Shown here: positions 9,455 to 20,660 of the stretch, piece by piece
Position numbering within the stretch: the stretch's first letter is position 1
How the letters are laid out: each line of letters starts with the position of its first letter
Assembly (NCBI RefSeq): GCF_019649055.1
Contig: NW_026570230.1
Span: 310,001 to 374,000 of the forward strand
From: Paramacrobiotus metropolitanus
Lineage: Eukaryota > Tardigrada > Eutardigrada > Parachela > Macrobiotidae
Direction: 5' to 3'
Length of the DNA stretch: 64,000 nucleotides
Program-made: the position numbers and the translations under genes
The notes under the pieces: generated by a model
Seen by the model: the letters and a program-made list of their open reading frames with translations, nothing else
Told to the model about the DNA's origin: nothing
The model's database searches: none

Positions 9455-11197
9455 CACAGCCGGGAACGGCACAGCCGGGAACGGCACAGCCGGGAACGGC
9501 ACAGCCGGGAACGGCACAGCCGGGAACGGCACAGCCGGGAACGGCACAGCCGGGAACGGCACAGCCGGAACGGCACAGCCGGAACGGCACAGCCGGGAAC
9601 GGCACAGCCGGGAACGGCACAGCCGGGAACGGCACAGCCGGGAACGGCACAGCCGGGAACGGCACAGCCGGGAACGGCACAGCCGGGAACGGCACAGCCG
9701 GGAACGGCACAGCCGGGAACGGCACAGCCGGGAACGGCAAAGCCGGGAACGGCACCGCCGGGCACGGCACAGCCGGGAACGGCACAGCCGGGGACGGCAA
9801 TAGCCGGGAACGGCACAGCCGGGAACGGCACAGCCGGGAACGGCACAGCCGGAACGGCACAGCCGGGAACGGCACAGCCGGGAACGGCACAGCCGGGAAC
9901 GGCACAGCCGGGAACGGCACAGCCGGGAACGGCACAGCCGGGAACGGCACAGCCGGGAACGGCACAGCCGGGAACGGCACAGCCGGAACGGCACAGCCGG
10001 GAACGGCACAGCCGGAACGGCACAGCCGGGAACGGCACAGCCGGGAACGGCACAGCCGGGAACGGCACAGCCGGGAACGGCACAGCCGGGAACGGCACAG
10101 CCGGAACGGCACAGCCGGGAACGGCACAGCCGGGAACGGCACAGCCGGGAACGGCACGGGAACGGCACAGCCGGGAACGGCACAGCCGGGAACGGCACAG
10201 CCGGGAACGGCACAGCCGGAACGGCACAGCCGGGAACGGCACAGCCGGAACGGCACAGCCGGGAACGGCACAGCCGGGAACGGCACAGCCGGGAACGGCA
10301 CAGCCGGGAACGGCACAGCCGGGAACGGCACAGCCGGGAACGGCACAGCCGGGAACGGCACAGCCGGGAACGGCACAGCCGGGAACGGCACAGCCGGGAA
10401 CGGCACAGCCGGGAACGGCACAGCCGGGAACGGCACAGCCGGGAACGGCACAGCCGGGAACGGCACAGCCGGGAACGGCACAGCCGGGAACGGCACAGCC
10501 GGGAACGGCACAGCCGGGAACGGCACAGCCGGGAACGGCACAGCCGGGAACGGCACAGCCGGGAACGGCACAGCCGGGAACGGCACAGCCGGAACGGCAC
10601 AGCCGGGAACGGCACAGCCGGGAACGGCACAGCCGGGAACGGCACAGCCGGGAACGGCACAGCCGGGAACGGCACAGCCGGGAACGGCACAGCCGGGAAC
10701 GGCACAGCCGGGAACGGCACAGCCGGGAACGGCACAGCCGGGAACGGCACAGCCGGGAACGGCACAGCCGGGAACGGCACAGCCGGGAACGGCACAGCCG
10801 GGAACGGTACAGCACAGCCGGGAACGGCACAGCCGGGAACGGCACAGCCGGGAACGGCACAGCCGGAACGGCACAGCCGGGAACGGCACAGCCGGGAACG
10901 GCACAGCCGGGAACGGCACAGCCGGGAACGGCACAGCCGGGAACGGCACAGCCGGGAACGGCACAGCCGGGAACGGCACAGCCGGGAACGGCACAGCCGG
11001 GAACGGCACAGCCGGGAACGGCACAGCCGGGAACGGCACAGCCGGGAACGGCACAGCCGGGAACGGCACAGCCGGGAACGGCACAGCCGGGAACGGCACA
11101 GCCGGGAACGGCACAGCCGGGAACGGCACAGCCGGGAACGGCACAGCCGGGAACGGCACAGCCGGGAACGGCACAGCCGGGAACGGCACAGCCGGGA
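9455..11197. repeat. 15-bp GC-rich minisatellite, ~117 copies
   Basis: The unit is CACAGCCGGGAACGG (11 of 15 bases G or C). Most copies are exact. About ten 14-bp copies lack one G of the GGG, for example near 9566, 9850, 9982, 10101, 10216, 10588 and 10863. Point variants cluster at 9739-9810, and near-perfect runs occupy 10255-10585 and 10868-11190. Long open frames on both strands follow from the 15-bp period and jump frame at each 14-bp copy, so no protein is called. Confidence 0.95.
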
Positions 11198-11392
11198 CTC
11201 CCACATATGCCGATTGTTCCAAGCGGTCGACTGAGCTCTCGGTCGAACTGTGCCGAGTGACCGTTGATGTAAGCTGGTCCGCTCCATCCAGGCCGGCTGG
11301 CTGCCGTGCCGGGTTACGATCCACCCACTGCGGTTTCCGCTACCTGTTCTCCAGATTGTGCGTTTACCGGCTCGGTTTGGTCCGCAATGTCC

Positions 11393-11448
11393 ACCGGGAC
11401 GCCGGTTGCCGGGCGGGTGCACCGGGACGCCGGTTGCCGGGCGGGTGT
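11393..11448. repeat. 28-bp tandem duplication
   Basis: Two adjacent copies of a unit starting ACCGGGACGCCGGTTGCC. The copies differ only at the last base. Confidence 0.8.
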
Positions 11449-11553
11449 GTGATGCTCGTCCTTCTTCTGCCTGCTGTCCATGCACGTCCGGATGTTGTTC
11501 CTTCCGTTTTGTTAAGTGCGGTCCGACTAAAGTGTCAGCTGGCTACAGACATG

Positions 11554-11596
11554 TGTAACCCTCCAAAACGACCGCCGGTCGTTTTGGACGGTTACA
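11554..11596. repeat. 43-nt inverted repeat (21-bp arms)
   Basis: The arm TGTAACCCTCCAAAACGACC(G) matches the reverse complement of the other arm with one mismatch, around a single C. It would form a strong hairpin. It is not followed by a CTRR motif. Function unknown. Confidence 0.85.
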
Positions 11597-12216
11597 GATG
11601 CGCACTACGCAAATGTCGCAATGAATGACTAATATCTGTCTCGTGTTAGTTCGTTTTGGCGGACAAAATTATTTTGATAAAATCTCTTATATATAAAAAG
11701 CATTTCTTACTTTTGCCTGAATTTCAAATAACACCAACATTACTTTCCACTCTAATGGAATCCAGTCATCGAATTTTGATCGTAGGTGCACCTGAGGCGA
11801 ATGCGACAATGGCTCTTGTCTCGCCTATGCTAACGTAACTTACGGTATACCCCGAAATACTAAATTAAATGAGTAAGTAATACTGCAAAGTAGACAAAAA
11901 TTATAAAAATAATTTTCAATGCAACAGACAACATAAGAAACTACTATGCATGGGAGAGCAGCAGGTTCTAAGTTTCTGACTGTTCTGTTAACGCTTTCAA
12001 CTTCATTGCGCAGATTACAGTGAAAAATGCTTGACATTTCAGTCGGCAAGTTTAGTTTCTCAAGTAGTCGCCGCTAGAGTGGCTGCTAATTTGGTTCGAT
12101 TTATTGATCCATACAGTGCAAGTGTTCGAAATAATGGTCAAAGCGAAGTATCCAAACTCGTAGCGTAACTCGCACGCTCGTTACACTTTCTTTAAGAGAT
12201 AGCGAATCCAGAAAAA
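11597..12216. other. No gene recognised
   Basis: AT-rich intergenic sequence between the hairpin and the retrotransposon. Short ORFs (for example 11656-11838) have no recognisable features. Confidence 0.5.
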
Positions 12217-12360
12217 TTGCCCGCACTAGTTGTTAGCCTCTGATGTCGAGAGAACCGATAACTAGTGTGGGCTATGCTGGCAGAGTTGCCCCTTATTACC
12301 GAGTGTCCCTTATTATAATTATCATATTCCCGTTCGTAGTGCGGCAAAATAGATAAAAGG
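12217..12360 (+). repeat. 5' terminal repeat region of the retrotransposon
   Basis: It holds an inverted repeat with arms GCCCGCACTAGTT and AACTAGTGTGGGC around a ~30-nt spacer, then CCCTTATTA-type blocks and AGTGCGGCAAAATAG at 12338-12352. The last two elements recur at 17130-17270. Confidence 0.6.
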
Positions 12361-13325
12361 AATTATCGGAGATAATGAATGTTAATTCTGGCGAGCGGCA
12401 TGCTTTGTCTCGCCTTGACGTTAATGTTCTGTCGCGGTTGAGATTTATTAGTGGCCATCTGGGTGGTCAGATGCTGTTTTCGTGGGATCGTCAAGATTTT
12501 CATGCTGCCTTCTGCAGCTGCAAATGTTCATCGTCATTTATGAGAATTCATTGATGCAGTTCGCGTCGAACGCGTTTTTATATGTGGCAAAACCGAAGTT
12601 TCATGACCTTTAGCAGTTTTCCATCTCTTCCTAAAACAAATTTTGTAAACCGCTACTGCCATTCTATTCCATCTATTGATAGACCGTTACACGCAGATAA
12701 GTTTGTGGTTTGATTGAACGGCTGGTTTTTAACAATTTTTGTTTTGGTTGTCACCTGGAACATCATCCAGTATGTTATGGCGCAAGCTTATTCTTCGTGA
12801 ATCTTGTCGCAGAATTATCCGTCGTATTGCTCATGATTTATACGTAGCAGCGTGTGTTTCCTACGATCAGTTTTTGGAAATCCTATTTACGTTCTCTTCA
12901 TTGAAGACCAGTAAATCGTTTGTTTATACTTCACTTTGGCGTTTTTTGTATTTGTCACTACCATCGTATGGGTGGTTGCCCTGTTCTTTGACTCCGGCAT
13001 ATTGCCGGTTGCGCTAGAATGCCTAATTCAGTTTGTCTACACAGTGGATATCCATGTGTATGTGCTCTTTGTGCTCATCAAATCTCAATGCAAATCAAGT
13101 GGTAGCTGATTTATTGCGTCTTTACTCATCTGACTTGTATGATTTTCCTGCCAGATTTGCAACAACTAATCTGATTTTTAATCGGTTTTTGCGTTTTCAA
13201 CTCCGCGATTCGGGTGTATCAGATACTTCAGTTAACATTGTCGCTTTCGGTTTTGCATCAATGTTTCACTCCATTTTATCGAGATTGTCCGTTGAAAATA
13301 TTTCTTCGTAATTCATCGTATCACA
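12361..13325 (+). other. Leader region with short ORFs
   Basis: Short frames with fairly protein-like composition occur at 12375-12554 (59 codons), 12739-13017 (92 codons) and 13033-13311 (92 codons). None has a motif I recognise. They could be remnants of a broken leader ORF or chance. I do not call a product. Confidence 0.35.
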
Positions 13326-14519
13326 ATGGGACGGCCACGGCTAGCAGCCGCTGCGCCAGCTACAGTTGGAAGAAACTCCGGAAGGACCATCAAGCCCGCA
13401 CCCACGCGACGTGGTCGACCGCCTCGCGCGCCCGCTCTTAAGGTCACCACTACGACTCGGTCGAAACCAGATCGTCTGTCAGATCTTCTTGCGCGCAAGA
13501 GGCAACTGTCTGCAGAAATCAGTCAGCTCACCCGGGCTTCTCCGATGTCGCCACCTTCGCCGTTGCGCGATGTTCGTTTCTCACCATCTCCGGAACGAAC
13601 AGGTAACGGTAGCGTGGTATATGTGCCTTCCAGCAAAAACTGTCAAGCCGTCATGCCTAGCGCTTCAAATCGCCTTGGAACCAAGCATGAATCGTTTGGT
13701 CAGTCTTCGGACGACTTCAGTGAATTACCGCTAGTTTCGGATAAATTGAGTAGAGTTCTGTTTGACCATTCTGCATTTATCGATTTTACTGAATTATTCC
13801 CGTTGTCGTTTGCAACTGAGATTAATCTGCCCAAAGTGCGTCGTGACGAATCTGGACAACCGTTATCGGTTGTATCAGCGGCCGGTCAACGCGCTACAGC
13901 GATGACCTTTACAATGTGGGCGCGATCGTTCCATATTTTTATGTCGTATCGCACATACAACAAGCCGGAATTTGTTTTGCCAATGCTGAAGTACCTCGAT
14001 ATTATGGCAAGTTTTGCACACTCCTACGAACCAGCTCAATGGTTTAGTTATGACCAACGCTTCAGAATGCTTGCTCGTATGCACCCGAATAATGCTGTAA
14101 TTTGGTCAAAGACCGATCACGAGATTTATCGTGAGTGTTTTATGACAGTTTATCCCAGCATGCGTGCGAGTGGTAGCCATGCGGGGCTATCTGGGCGTTT
14201 GGGTCAGCCAGGTGTACCACCTTCGTCATATTGTTGTTACAAGTGTAACATTCCTGGCCATTGGATTCGAAATTGCCCTAATCACCCTAAAGAACGCTCT
14301 AGTCGTTCTTCGGACTCTCAGCTTTTTCGCGGGCGCAACGAGACGGATGACCGTCTCTGTACAGAATGGCAGCGTGGATACTGCTCCCCTCCGTGCCAGT
14401 ACGGAAAACTGCACCGCTGCTCAGCTTGTGATGCCGGTTCCCATGGTCTCCGCACCTGTAAACGGCGCGCTAATGTCGGCGAAGCCGCTACGAACCGCTG
14501 CGACACCTCTCAAGCCTGA
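13326..14519 (+). CDS. Gag-like protein of tyrosine-recombinase retrotransposon
   Basis: A 397-residue ORF. The basic, Arg/Pro-rich N-terminus includes RRGRPPRAP, which resembles an AT-hook, then an uncharacterised middle region. A CCHC zinc knuckle, CYKCNIPGHWIRNC, lies at about residues 304-317, and a second Cys/His cluster follows (CTEWQRGYCSPPCQYGKLH then CSACDAGSHGLRTC). Such a knuckle plus Cys-rich tail just before RT is known from DIRS/Ngaro-type elements and should bind template RNA. The RT frame overlaps its 3' end by some 46 bp or more in another frame, so pol expression needs frameshifting or internal initiation. The ATG at 13326 is the first in a long open frame. No break was seen. 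Confidence 0.8.
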   Translation: MGRPRLAAAAPATVGRNSGRTIKPAPTRRGRPPRAPALKVTTTTRSKPDRLSDLLARKRQLSAEISQLTRASPMSPPSPLRDVRFSPSPERTGNGSVVYVPSSKNCQAVMPSASNRLGTKHESFGQSSDDFSELPLVSDKLSRVLFDHSAFIDFTELFPLSFATEINLPKVRRDESGQPLSVVSAAGQRATAMTFTMWARSFHIFMSYRTYNKPEFVLPMLKYLDIMASFAHSYEPAQWFSYDQRFRMLARMHPNNAVIWSKTDHEIYRECFMTVYPSMRASGSHAGLSGRLGQPGVPPSSYCCYKCNIPGHWIRNCPNHPKERSSRSSDSQLFRGRNETDDRLCTEWQRGYCSPPCQYGKLHRCSACDAGSHGLRTCKRRANVGEAATNRCDTSQA

Positions 14520-16083
14520 TGCATTCCGCCATTACTTGTGTGACCATCCAGACCAACATTTCGTAAGTGTGGTTATTGATATGATCATTAACGGGGCAGA
14601 TATCGGCTATTTTGGCCCCGTCTGCTCTCGCTTTACCGCAAATGCCAAGTCTGCGCGTGAGCATGATGATGTCTTGATAAAAGCTATTGAGAAAGAGGTT
14701 TTGTTAGGCCATACAACCGGCCCTTTTATCAAACCACCGTTTAAATATTTTTCTATAAGTTTTCTTGGCGTTCGTGAGAAAAAACCTAGCGGGCATCGGG
14801 TTATTCTTGATTTATCCCGACCAGAGGGTAACAGTGTGAACGATTATATTGACGGTGACGCATACACGGTTTCTTACTGTTCGGTTGACGATGCTGTTCG
14901 TTTGTTAACACATATGGGAGTCGGTGCGATAATGTGCAAACAAGATATCAAACATGCATTTCGTTTGATTCCCGTACGCCCGGCTGACTGGCCATTACTC
15001 GGTTATAAAGTTGCTGGTAATTATTATCATGACGTTGTTCTACCATTTGGTGGAAGATCGTCTCCGCGCCTATTTTGCATGATTTCCGAAGCGCTACATT
15101 GGATTGTTGCTGATGTCTCGAAAAAGTTTAGTTTTCTTCATTATGTTGATGATTTCTTTTTTGTCGAATTAACTGTGGAAGCCTGCACGTTCATTGTTAA
15201 TACTTTATTGCGGATTGCACAAGATCTTGGTATTCCGTTTTCTCCTGATAAAGCTGATGGCCCATCCACCCGGTTACCATTTCTCGGCATTGTTCTCGAC
15301 TCAGTTGCCCAAACTCTGTCCCTTCCAGTTGGTAAATTAGAGGAAATCATCGCGTTAATTGCTGTGTGGCAAAAGCGGTCTGTGTGTTAGGAAAATGAGC
15401 TTCAAAGTCTAATCGGTTCTCTTCAATTTGCGGCAAAGTGTGTGCCTGCAGGACGTTTATTTACGCGAAAATTAATTAATCTTTTATCTTCAAATGAATC
15501 TGATCGAATCGTGGTTACTAATGACATTATTGATTATCTTGACTGGTGGGCTGAATTTCTGCCAAAGTGGAATGGTTGTGCATCGTTCCTGTCTGTTAAT
15601 TGGTCACAACCCGATACTCTACACCTCTACACGGATGCGGCAGCCGGCACCGGTTTCGCGGGCTATTTTGGTGGTGAATGGTTTGCCTGTCGCTGGCCAT
15701 CTGAAGAAATTGCCAAACGGTGTATCGCGTTTCTGGAAATAATTCCCATTTATGTCGCGTGTTTGATTTGGGCAGATAAATTTCGAAAGCAAAAAATCAT
15801 TTTTCATTGTGATAACATGGCAGTCGTTCATTGTTGGCGTTCACTTAATCCTAAAAATTCAGATATCCTGCACGTGTTGAGGAAAATTCTAATGGTTGCC
15901 GCTCTTCGCAATTTCACTATGTCTGTTAAACACGTGTCAGGCATTGATAATATTTTAGCTGATTCTCTTTCCCGTTTTGATTTTGATCGGTTTCGGGCAG
16001 CTGCGCCGAATGCTTGTTTATATCAAGTAATTGTGCCTGATTTCTGGTGTGATATTTTACAGATGCAACCGTTGTCCACCTAA
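14473..16083 (+). pseudogene. Reverse transcriptase-RNase H, one in-frame stop
   Basis: The frame is open from 14164; an ATG at 14473 inside the gag overlap is a plausible start. RT blocks include GHRVILDLSRPEGNSVNDYI, a QDIKHAFRLIP segment, LPFGGRSSPRLF and the catalytic YVDDF near 15143-15157. A TAG at 15388-15390 interrupts the frame. The same frame then continues (SLIGSLQFAAKCVPAGR) into RNase H, with YTDAA, FLEIIP, CDNMAVVH and ADSLSRF as the expected acidic positions (about 15630-15980). The single stop is the only damage seen. The terminator overlaps the next start codon as TAATG at 16081-16085, a layout known to couple termination and re-initiation in some retroelements. Confidence 0.85.
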
Positions 16084-16964
16084 TGCGGCATCATATTTCC
16101 GCATCCACGCGGAAAACATATTTGACCGCATTACATCAATTTTTGCGATTCCTGTCAGTTTCCCATTGCAATTCGTCATTGTTTTCCGAAGTCAATGTTT
16201 TGAATTTTATTGCCCATTTATATCATGCCGGACATAAGTTTTCTTCTGTGCGCACCTATCTTGCCGGCATTTCCAATTATGCCCTTGAGACCGGCACTAC
16301 TGATCCTGTGTTGTCCGTGAAAGTCCAACACGCAATTAAAGGATTCCAGCGTTTGGCTCCTATTATGCCTGACAATCGCCGGCCAGTGTCGCTTGATATT
16401 ATGCGGTTATTAAAGTCCAGAATAATCGGTTCAGCAGTGCCTTTGTATGATCAATCCCTGCTTTGGTGTGCAATATGTTTTGCGTTTTTAGGTTTTTTGA
16501 GAGTGTCAGAGTTTGCGATTTCACTCAGCGCTGCACACACCATTCAATTTTGCCATGTTTCCTATGATGGTCATCGTGTGTCTCTGATTATACCCAGTTC
16601 TAAAACCGACCAATTTTCTTATGGTTATACGGTTCATTTTAATCCCACTGAGCGCTCCGTCTGCGCTGTTCGTGCATACATTCGTTGCGTGCGGCATCGT
16701 GTTCATACTGATCTGCATACACCCTTCTTTGTTTTTCGGAATGGATCGTCGTTGTCACGCAATTATTTTGAGTCCAGTTTACGTCGGTTGCTTCCGGAGT
16801 TTCCTGACATTCATTCCCACAGTTTCCGCATTGGCGCAGCAACTACTGCGCTAACCACAGGCTCGTCTTGCCAGCAAGTACAAACAGCTGGTCGTTGGAA
16901 GTCTGCTGCCTTTTCAACTTATATCCGGAGTGCATTACCTATCCAGTCAATCAACGTTTACTGA
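16083..16964 (+). CDS. Tyrosine recombinase (integrase of DIRS-like element)
   Basis: A 293-residue ORF. An N-terminal SAM-like core-binding domain occupies about residues 5-100, then the catalytic domain. The expected catalytic set is visible: Arg140 in FLRVSEF, Lys174 in SSKTDQ, His246 and Arg249 in HSFRIG, Trp272 in GRWKS and the nucleophile Tyr280 in FSTYIRS. The enzyme should insert circular or linear cDNA through a covalent 3'-phosphotyrosine. The start at 16083 overlaps the RNase H stop by one base. Length and all catalytic residues are intact, so this is the best preserved protein of the element. Confidence 0.9.
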   Translation: MRHHISASTRKTYLTALHQFLRFLSVSHCNSSLFSEVNVLNFIAHLYHAGHKFSSVRTYLAGISNYALETGTTDPVLSVKVQHAIKGFQRLAPIMPDNRRPVSLDIMRLLKSRIIGSAVPLYDQSLLWCAICFAFLGFLRVSEFAISLSAAHTIQFCHVSYDGHRVSLIIPSSKTDQFSYGYTVHFNPTERSVCAVRAYIRCVRHRVHTDLHTPFFVFRNGSSLSRNYFESSLRRLLPEFPDIHSHSFRIGAATTALTTGSSCQQVQTAGRWKSAAFSTYIRSALPIQSINVY

Positions 16965-17129
16965 TGCTTCCTGTTTGGGGGTTTGTTTGGGGCGTTTCTT
17001 GTTTGTTCATTGTGTTTTCCTTGTTGGCTCATTGTATATATCATTGTTTTACCAATAAAATACCCGGCAAACTCCGTTGTCGTCTGGTTATCGTACACGC
17101 GAGCAGCAGGATTAACGAGCTGTTTTAAC

Positions 17130-17280
17130 GCAGTGTGCGGTAAAATAGCCAACAAGCCATTTCGCCCACCATAGTGCGGCAAAATAGCCAACTGGCTATT
17201 CCGGCGCAGTGTGCGGCAAAATAGCCTGAGGACTATTCAGACCCTTATTGTTATACTGCGGCAAAATAGCCATAGCCTTT
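17130..17280 (+). repeat. 3' split repeats of the retrotransposon
   Basis: Four copies of GTGCGGCAAAATAGCC-type sequence lie near 17135, 17173, 17211 and 17255, one with T for C. They are interspersed with ACCCTTATTG and related blocks that also occur near 12285-12350. The element probably ends at or just after 17270. Confidence 0.65.
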
Positions 17281-17879
17281 TTTTTTATAAAAAACAATTG
17301 TATGTACTAAATTTATTTCTGCTCTTCGGTGCATCTACTAAACCCTTATTACTTCTTGTCATGGCACTATTAATTTATTGTTTATGAACGGTTTTGTCCA
17401 TTTCGACGAAATTAGGTTAATATGGCAAGCTAATTATAAACGTAAAGAGATATAATTTTAATGTTATACTTCTGAATTAATGTTGTTTATGTACTCTAAA
17501 CTTGTATCATAATGCCTGCCTGATTTGCAATATTATCATTTCTTTTGTAATATCCTCAAGTTACCCACAGTATCTATAAAAATGTTTTTCCCTCCATTAC
17601 GTATTTTTTTAACCATTTTGTTTTCTTTCGTTCATACTTGTAATCTTACTGTCTCTCCTCCCTACTTCCCGTACGTGTTGAGAACTTCGGATTTGTCGAT
17701 TAGAATGGGTATGTTTATTAAAAATAAAGAACTGGAACATCTAATAATATGAACTTCGCAAGTGCGTACGCAATTCGCTATACTGATAAAGTCACAATAT
17801 AATCCATAATTCACAATGGGTTTTCTTTTTCTTAATTTTCTGTCTCATGTTTAGAACTTTTTTATTACAGTTACATAAT
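17281..17879. other. No gene recognised
   Basis: AT-rich DNA. The ORF at 17525-17752 has low-complexity composition and no motif. Confidence 0.5.
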
Positions 17880-18095
17880 GAAGTATGGCTACGTGACAAG
17901 TCGTCGCGGGACAGTTCGTCGCGGGACATTTCGTCGGGGACACTTCGTTTAAAGGACCTTTGGTCGGGAGACAACTGGTGTTAGGATGTTTCGTAATAGG
18001 GACAGTTCGTTTAGGGATGCTTCGTTGACGTGACAGTTGGTAGCAAAGCTGCTCGTTGCCCAACTGGTACATTTCGTCGCATGGATAAATCGCCG
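17880..18095. repeat. ~18-bp degenerate tandem repeat
   Basis: Variants of GTCGCGGGACAGTTCGTC repeat about ten times with increasing divergence toward the 3' side. Confidence 0.7.
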
Positions 18096-18219
18096 CAAGG
18101 ACTTTTCATTGCGCCGCATTTTTTGGGGTTTTTAATGGGAATTATTACCAGACTGAATCTACCATGCTCTGTTACCAAGAAAAATTAATAAGGTAAGAAA
18201 ACAATTTAACCGACAATAC

Positions 18220-18460
18220 AAAGAATACCCCACTGGTTAGCCGGCAAAAATCCCTATTCATTTGTCTGGTTGGCGAAAATTCTTCCCCTTTTGTCTGATC
18301 GGTAAAATTTTTTTCTCTCTATCCTACCGGCAAAAATCCCTAACCTTCTGTCTAAGCGGCGAAATTTTTCCCCCTCTGTCTAACCGGCGAAAACCCTCAT
18401 CATGTGTCTAACTGGCAAAAGTCCCACTTCCACTGTCTAACCAGCGAACCCCAGCTAATA
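18220..18460. repeat. ~30-bp satellite, block 1
   Basis: Imperfect units of the form CCGGCGAAAATCCC then a T/C-rich stretch and TTTGTCTAA. The same family returns at 20320-20660. Confidence 0.75.
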
Positions 18461-19150
18461 TCTAAGAAATTTTGAAAGAAAAAATCAATCTTTGAGACAT
18501 CCATACTAGATGAACTATTTTTACCGCAACAGGCGTAATTGTTGTAAACAATAACCGTTATTTAATTTGGCTAGAACATTTTTTTGTTTGACTTAGTCTT
18601 ATTTTCACGATCACAACAATGATGGATTAACAACAACCACAATATATCCGAACAAATGAATGATTGCCTAAAGAAGGTACTGTTACAGTTTGGTGAACAC
18701 CTGCTTTTTACCTTGTATTCTAGAAAGTTCAAAATTTTTAAAACAATAGCAAGTTCTTAAAAACAAAACAAAAACGACGTTTGAAACACATTTTCGTAGT
18801 TTCGGCGCGTTGGCCACAAAACGATTTCTTTCGGCAATATAAGTGCACTGTATATTAACTGAAATATTTAAATTGCCTAAAATTAGGAAAATTTATTTCG
18901 TTTTGATCTTAATGTCATTATTATTGTTGTTCAATAAATATTATTATTTAATTTCATTTACTTATTGCTGTTCTTGTTTGATTTTGCTAATGAAACTCAA
19001 TGTTTATTTCAGCTTCTAAGATAATTTTTTTAATTAAGGTAGGTCCCTCAATATACATTCGACAAAATATATTCGAAAAATATTGATGTCGATAACCGAA
19101 TGCAGAATTCTCCAAAAAAAATAAATCTTTCTATTTTTATTGGAAACATC
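18461..19150. other. No gene recognised
   Basis: AT-rich sequence with homopolymer runs. Nothing coding or repeated was recognised. Confidence 0.5.
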
Positions 19151-20018
19151 TTCTAAAAAAGGATGCAGCAGCGATTTTCACGAACTTTCACCGAATATTC
19201 AAAGGATTAAATATTTTTTCCGTATTGCCGTTATCATATTTTCCACTATTTTATTGTTAAGTAGTAAAGTAATAAAAATTATAAACGTGACCTTCTTAAA
19301 AATTGTTGCCGTACTCCTCTTTCGGCATACGAGCAACTCGGCATGACCTAAAGTTTTGCCGAAAACTTTATGTTTCTAGTGCCGCATTAGTTAGGATACT
19401 AATTATTATGCCGAAATGTCCGTATGCCAGATTGTCTAGCAGACATAATGTTCTCAAAAATTACCGAGAAACAGGAATTGATGGCTTATTTATAAGATTT
19501 TTTTGTCATCAGTACTACAATTTAAGCAATTAAAGGTTTTTGGGCGAAATTTCCGTAAGTATTTTTTTATGTATTTTCGAATTCTCTTAAATCGCTTTTA
19601 TAAAACAACCGTTTGATGCTACGTTTTTGTAAGTGCTGTTTGATGCGAACTGGCAAATGCAAAGATACTCGTATAATCTGAACATGTCGGATTCGCAATG
19701 TGTTTATTGTTTCCGCCCATCGTTATTACTGTAACAGCACTTTCCAATAATATGTTGGTACTTCGTACTGTAGATGTTGCCATGGTTATTTTTTTCGCAA
19801 TAATAACTCATTCCGTCTATTCAACGTTAGTAGTTTCTGATTCAGCCAATAAGCGAAATTCGTTCCGCAAAAGTTTTATAAATTTGGAACCGAAAACAGC
19901 GGTAAGCAAAAGTCGTCTTGCCACCCTACAGGAATTTAGACGTTTTTTGAGCGATCGTCTAAAAATCTACGTCGAACGGTGTAGGAGATGTTGGGGAAAA
20001 AAAACGGCGGAGTAGGAA
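19151..20018. repeat. Segmental duplication, copy 1
   Basis: It matches 20658-21528 along almost its full length, with point changes and small gaps. Shared landmarks include GCAGCAGCG near the start, CTAGTGCCGCATTA in the middle and GGTGTAGGAG near the end. A frame of 105 codons (19698-20015) is not conserved in copy 2, so I do not call it a gene. Confidence 0.75.
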
Positions 20019-20095
20019 TTGTCTTGCCACCCTACAGGAATTTAGACGTTTTTTGAGCGATCGTCGAAAAATCTACGTCGGACGATGTAATGAGA
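20016..20095. repeat. Local tandem copy of the duplication's end
   Basis: About 75 bp starting GTCTTGCCACCCTACAGG repeats the segment at about 19914-19985 with few changes. Confidence 0.75.
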
Positions 20096-20319
20096 TTTTG
20101 CTTTAAACGACTCAGAAAAACAAAAATCTGGATTGCTTATACACAGTGAGTATAATAGCACTTAAGTCTTAGTTGCCAAAAAAAAGGTCCGCCGAATGAA
20201 AGATGAATTGAGAGAGATTGAATTTTATTTGTAGTTTTAATATTATAATTATAATAGAATTACTGAATTTTGAAAAATTTTATTGTAATACAATGGACTA
20301 CTACTATCTGTACTATGTA

Positions 20320-20660
20320 TTTTTACCCCTTTGTCTAACCGGCGAAATTCCCTTCTTCACTATTTAACCGGAAAAATTCTCTCTCCCTTTGTTTGGGCGG
20401 TGAAATTCTTCCCTCTTTGTCTGATCGGCAAAAATTTTTTCTCCCTATCCTACCGGCGTAAATCCCTAACCTTTTGCTTAAGCGGGTAATTGTCTTCACG
20501 ATCTAACCGGCAAAAGTCGCTATTCCTTTGTCTGGCCGGCGAAAATTTTTCTCCTTTTGTCTGATCGGCAAAAATTTCTTCCACTTTGTTTAACCGGCGA
20601 AAATCCCTAACCTTTTGTTTAACCAGCAAAATTCTTCCCTCTTTGTCTGATCGGCAATTC
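20320..20660. repeat. ~30-bp satellite, block 2
   Basis: Same CCGGCGAAAATCCC / TTTGTCTGATCGGC family as 18220-18460. It abuts copy 2 of the segmental duplication. Confidence 0.75.

Larger units (their letters stand above)
12217..17280 (+). mobile_element. Tyrosine-recombinase retrotransposon (DIRS/Ngaro-like)
   Basis: The order gag, RT-RNase H, tyrosine recombinase is that of DIRS-order elements, which replicate by reverse transcription and integrate by a tyrosine recombinase, not an integrase. A motif AGTGCGGCAAAATAG occurs once before the genes (12338-12352) and four times after them (about 17133-17270), as expected of split direct repeats of the PAT/Ngaro kind. Exact termini are inferred. 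One stop in the RT-RNase H frame suggests an inactive or barely decayed copy. Confidence 0.8.

Noticed and set aside
9443-11485. Very long ORFs on both strands (up to 680 codons)
   Set aside because: They are read through the 15-bp satellite and shift frame at each 14-bp unit. Both strands are open at once, so they are by-products of the period.
17880-20660. CRISPR-like spaced repeats
   Set aside because: Units are degenerate and contiguous without unique spacers, and the genome is eukaryotic.
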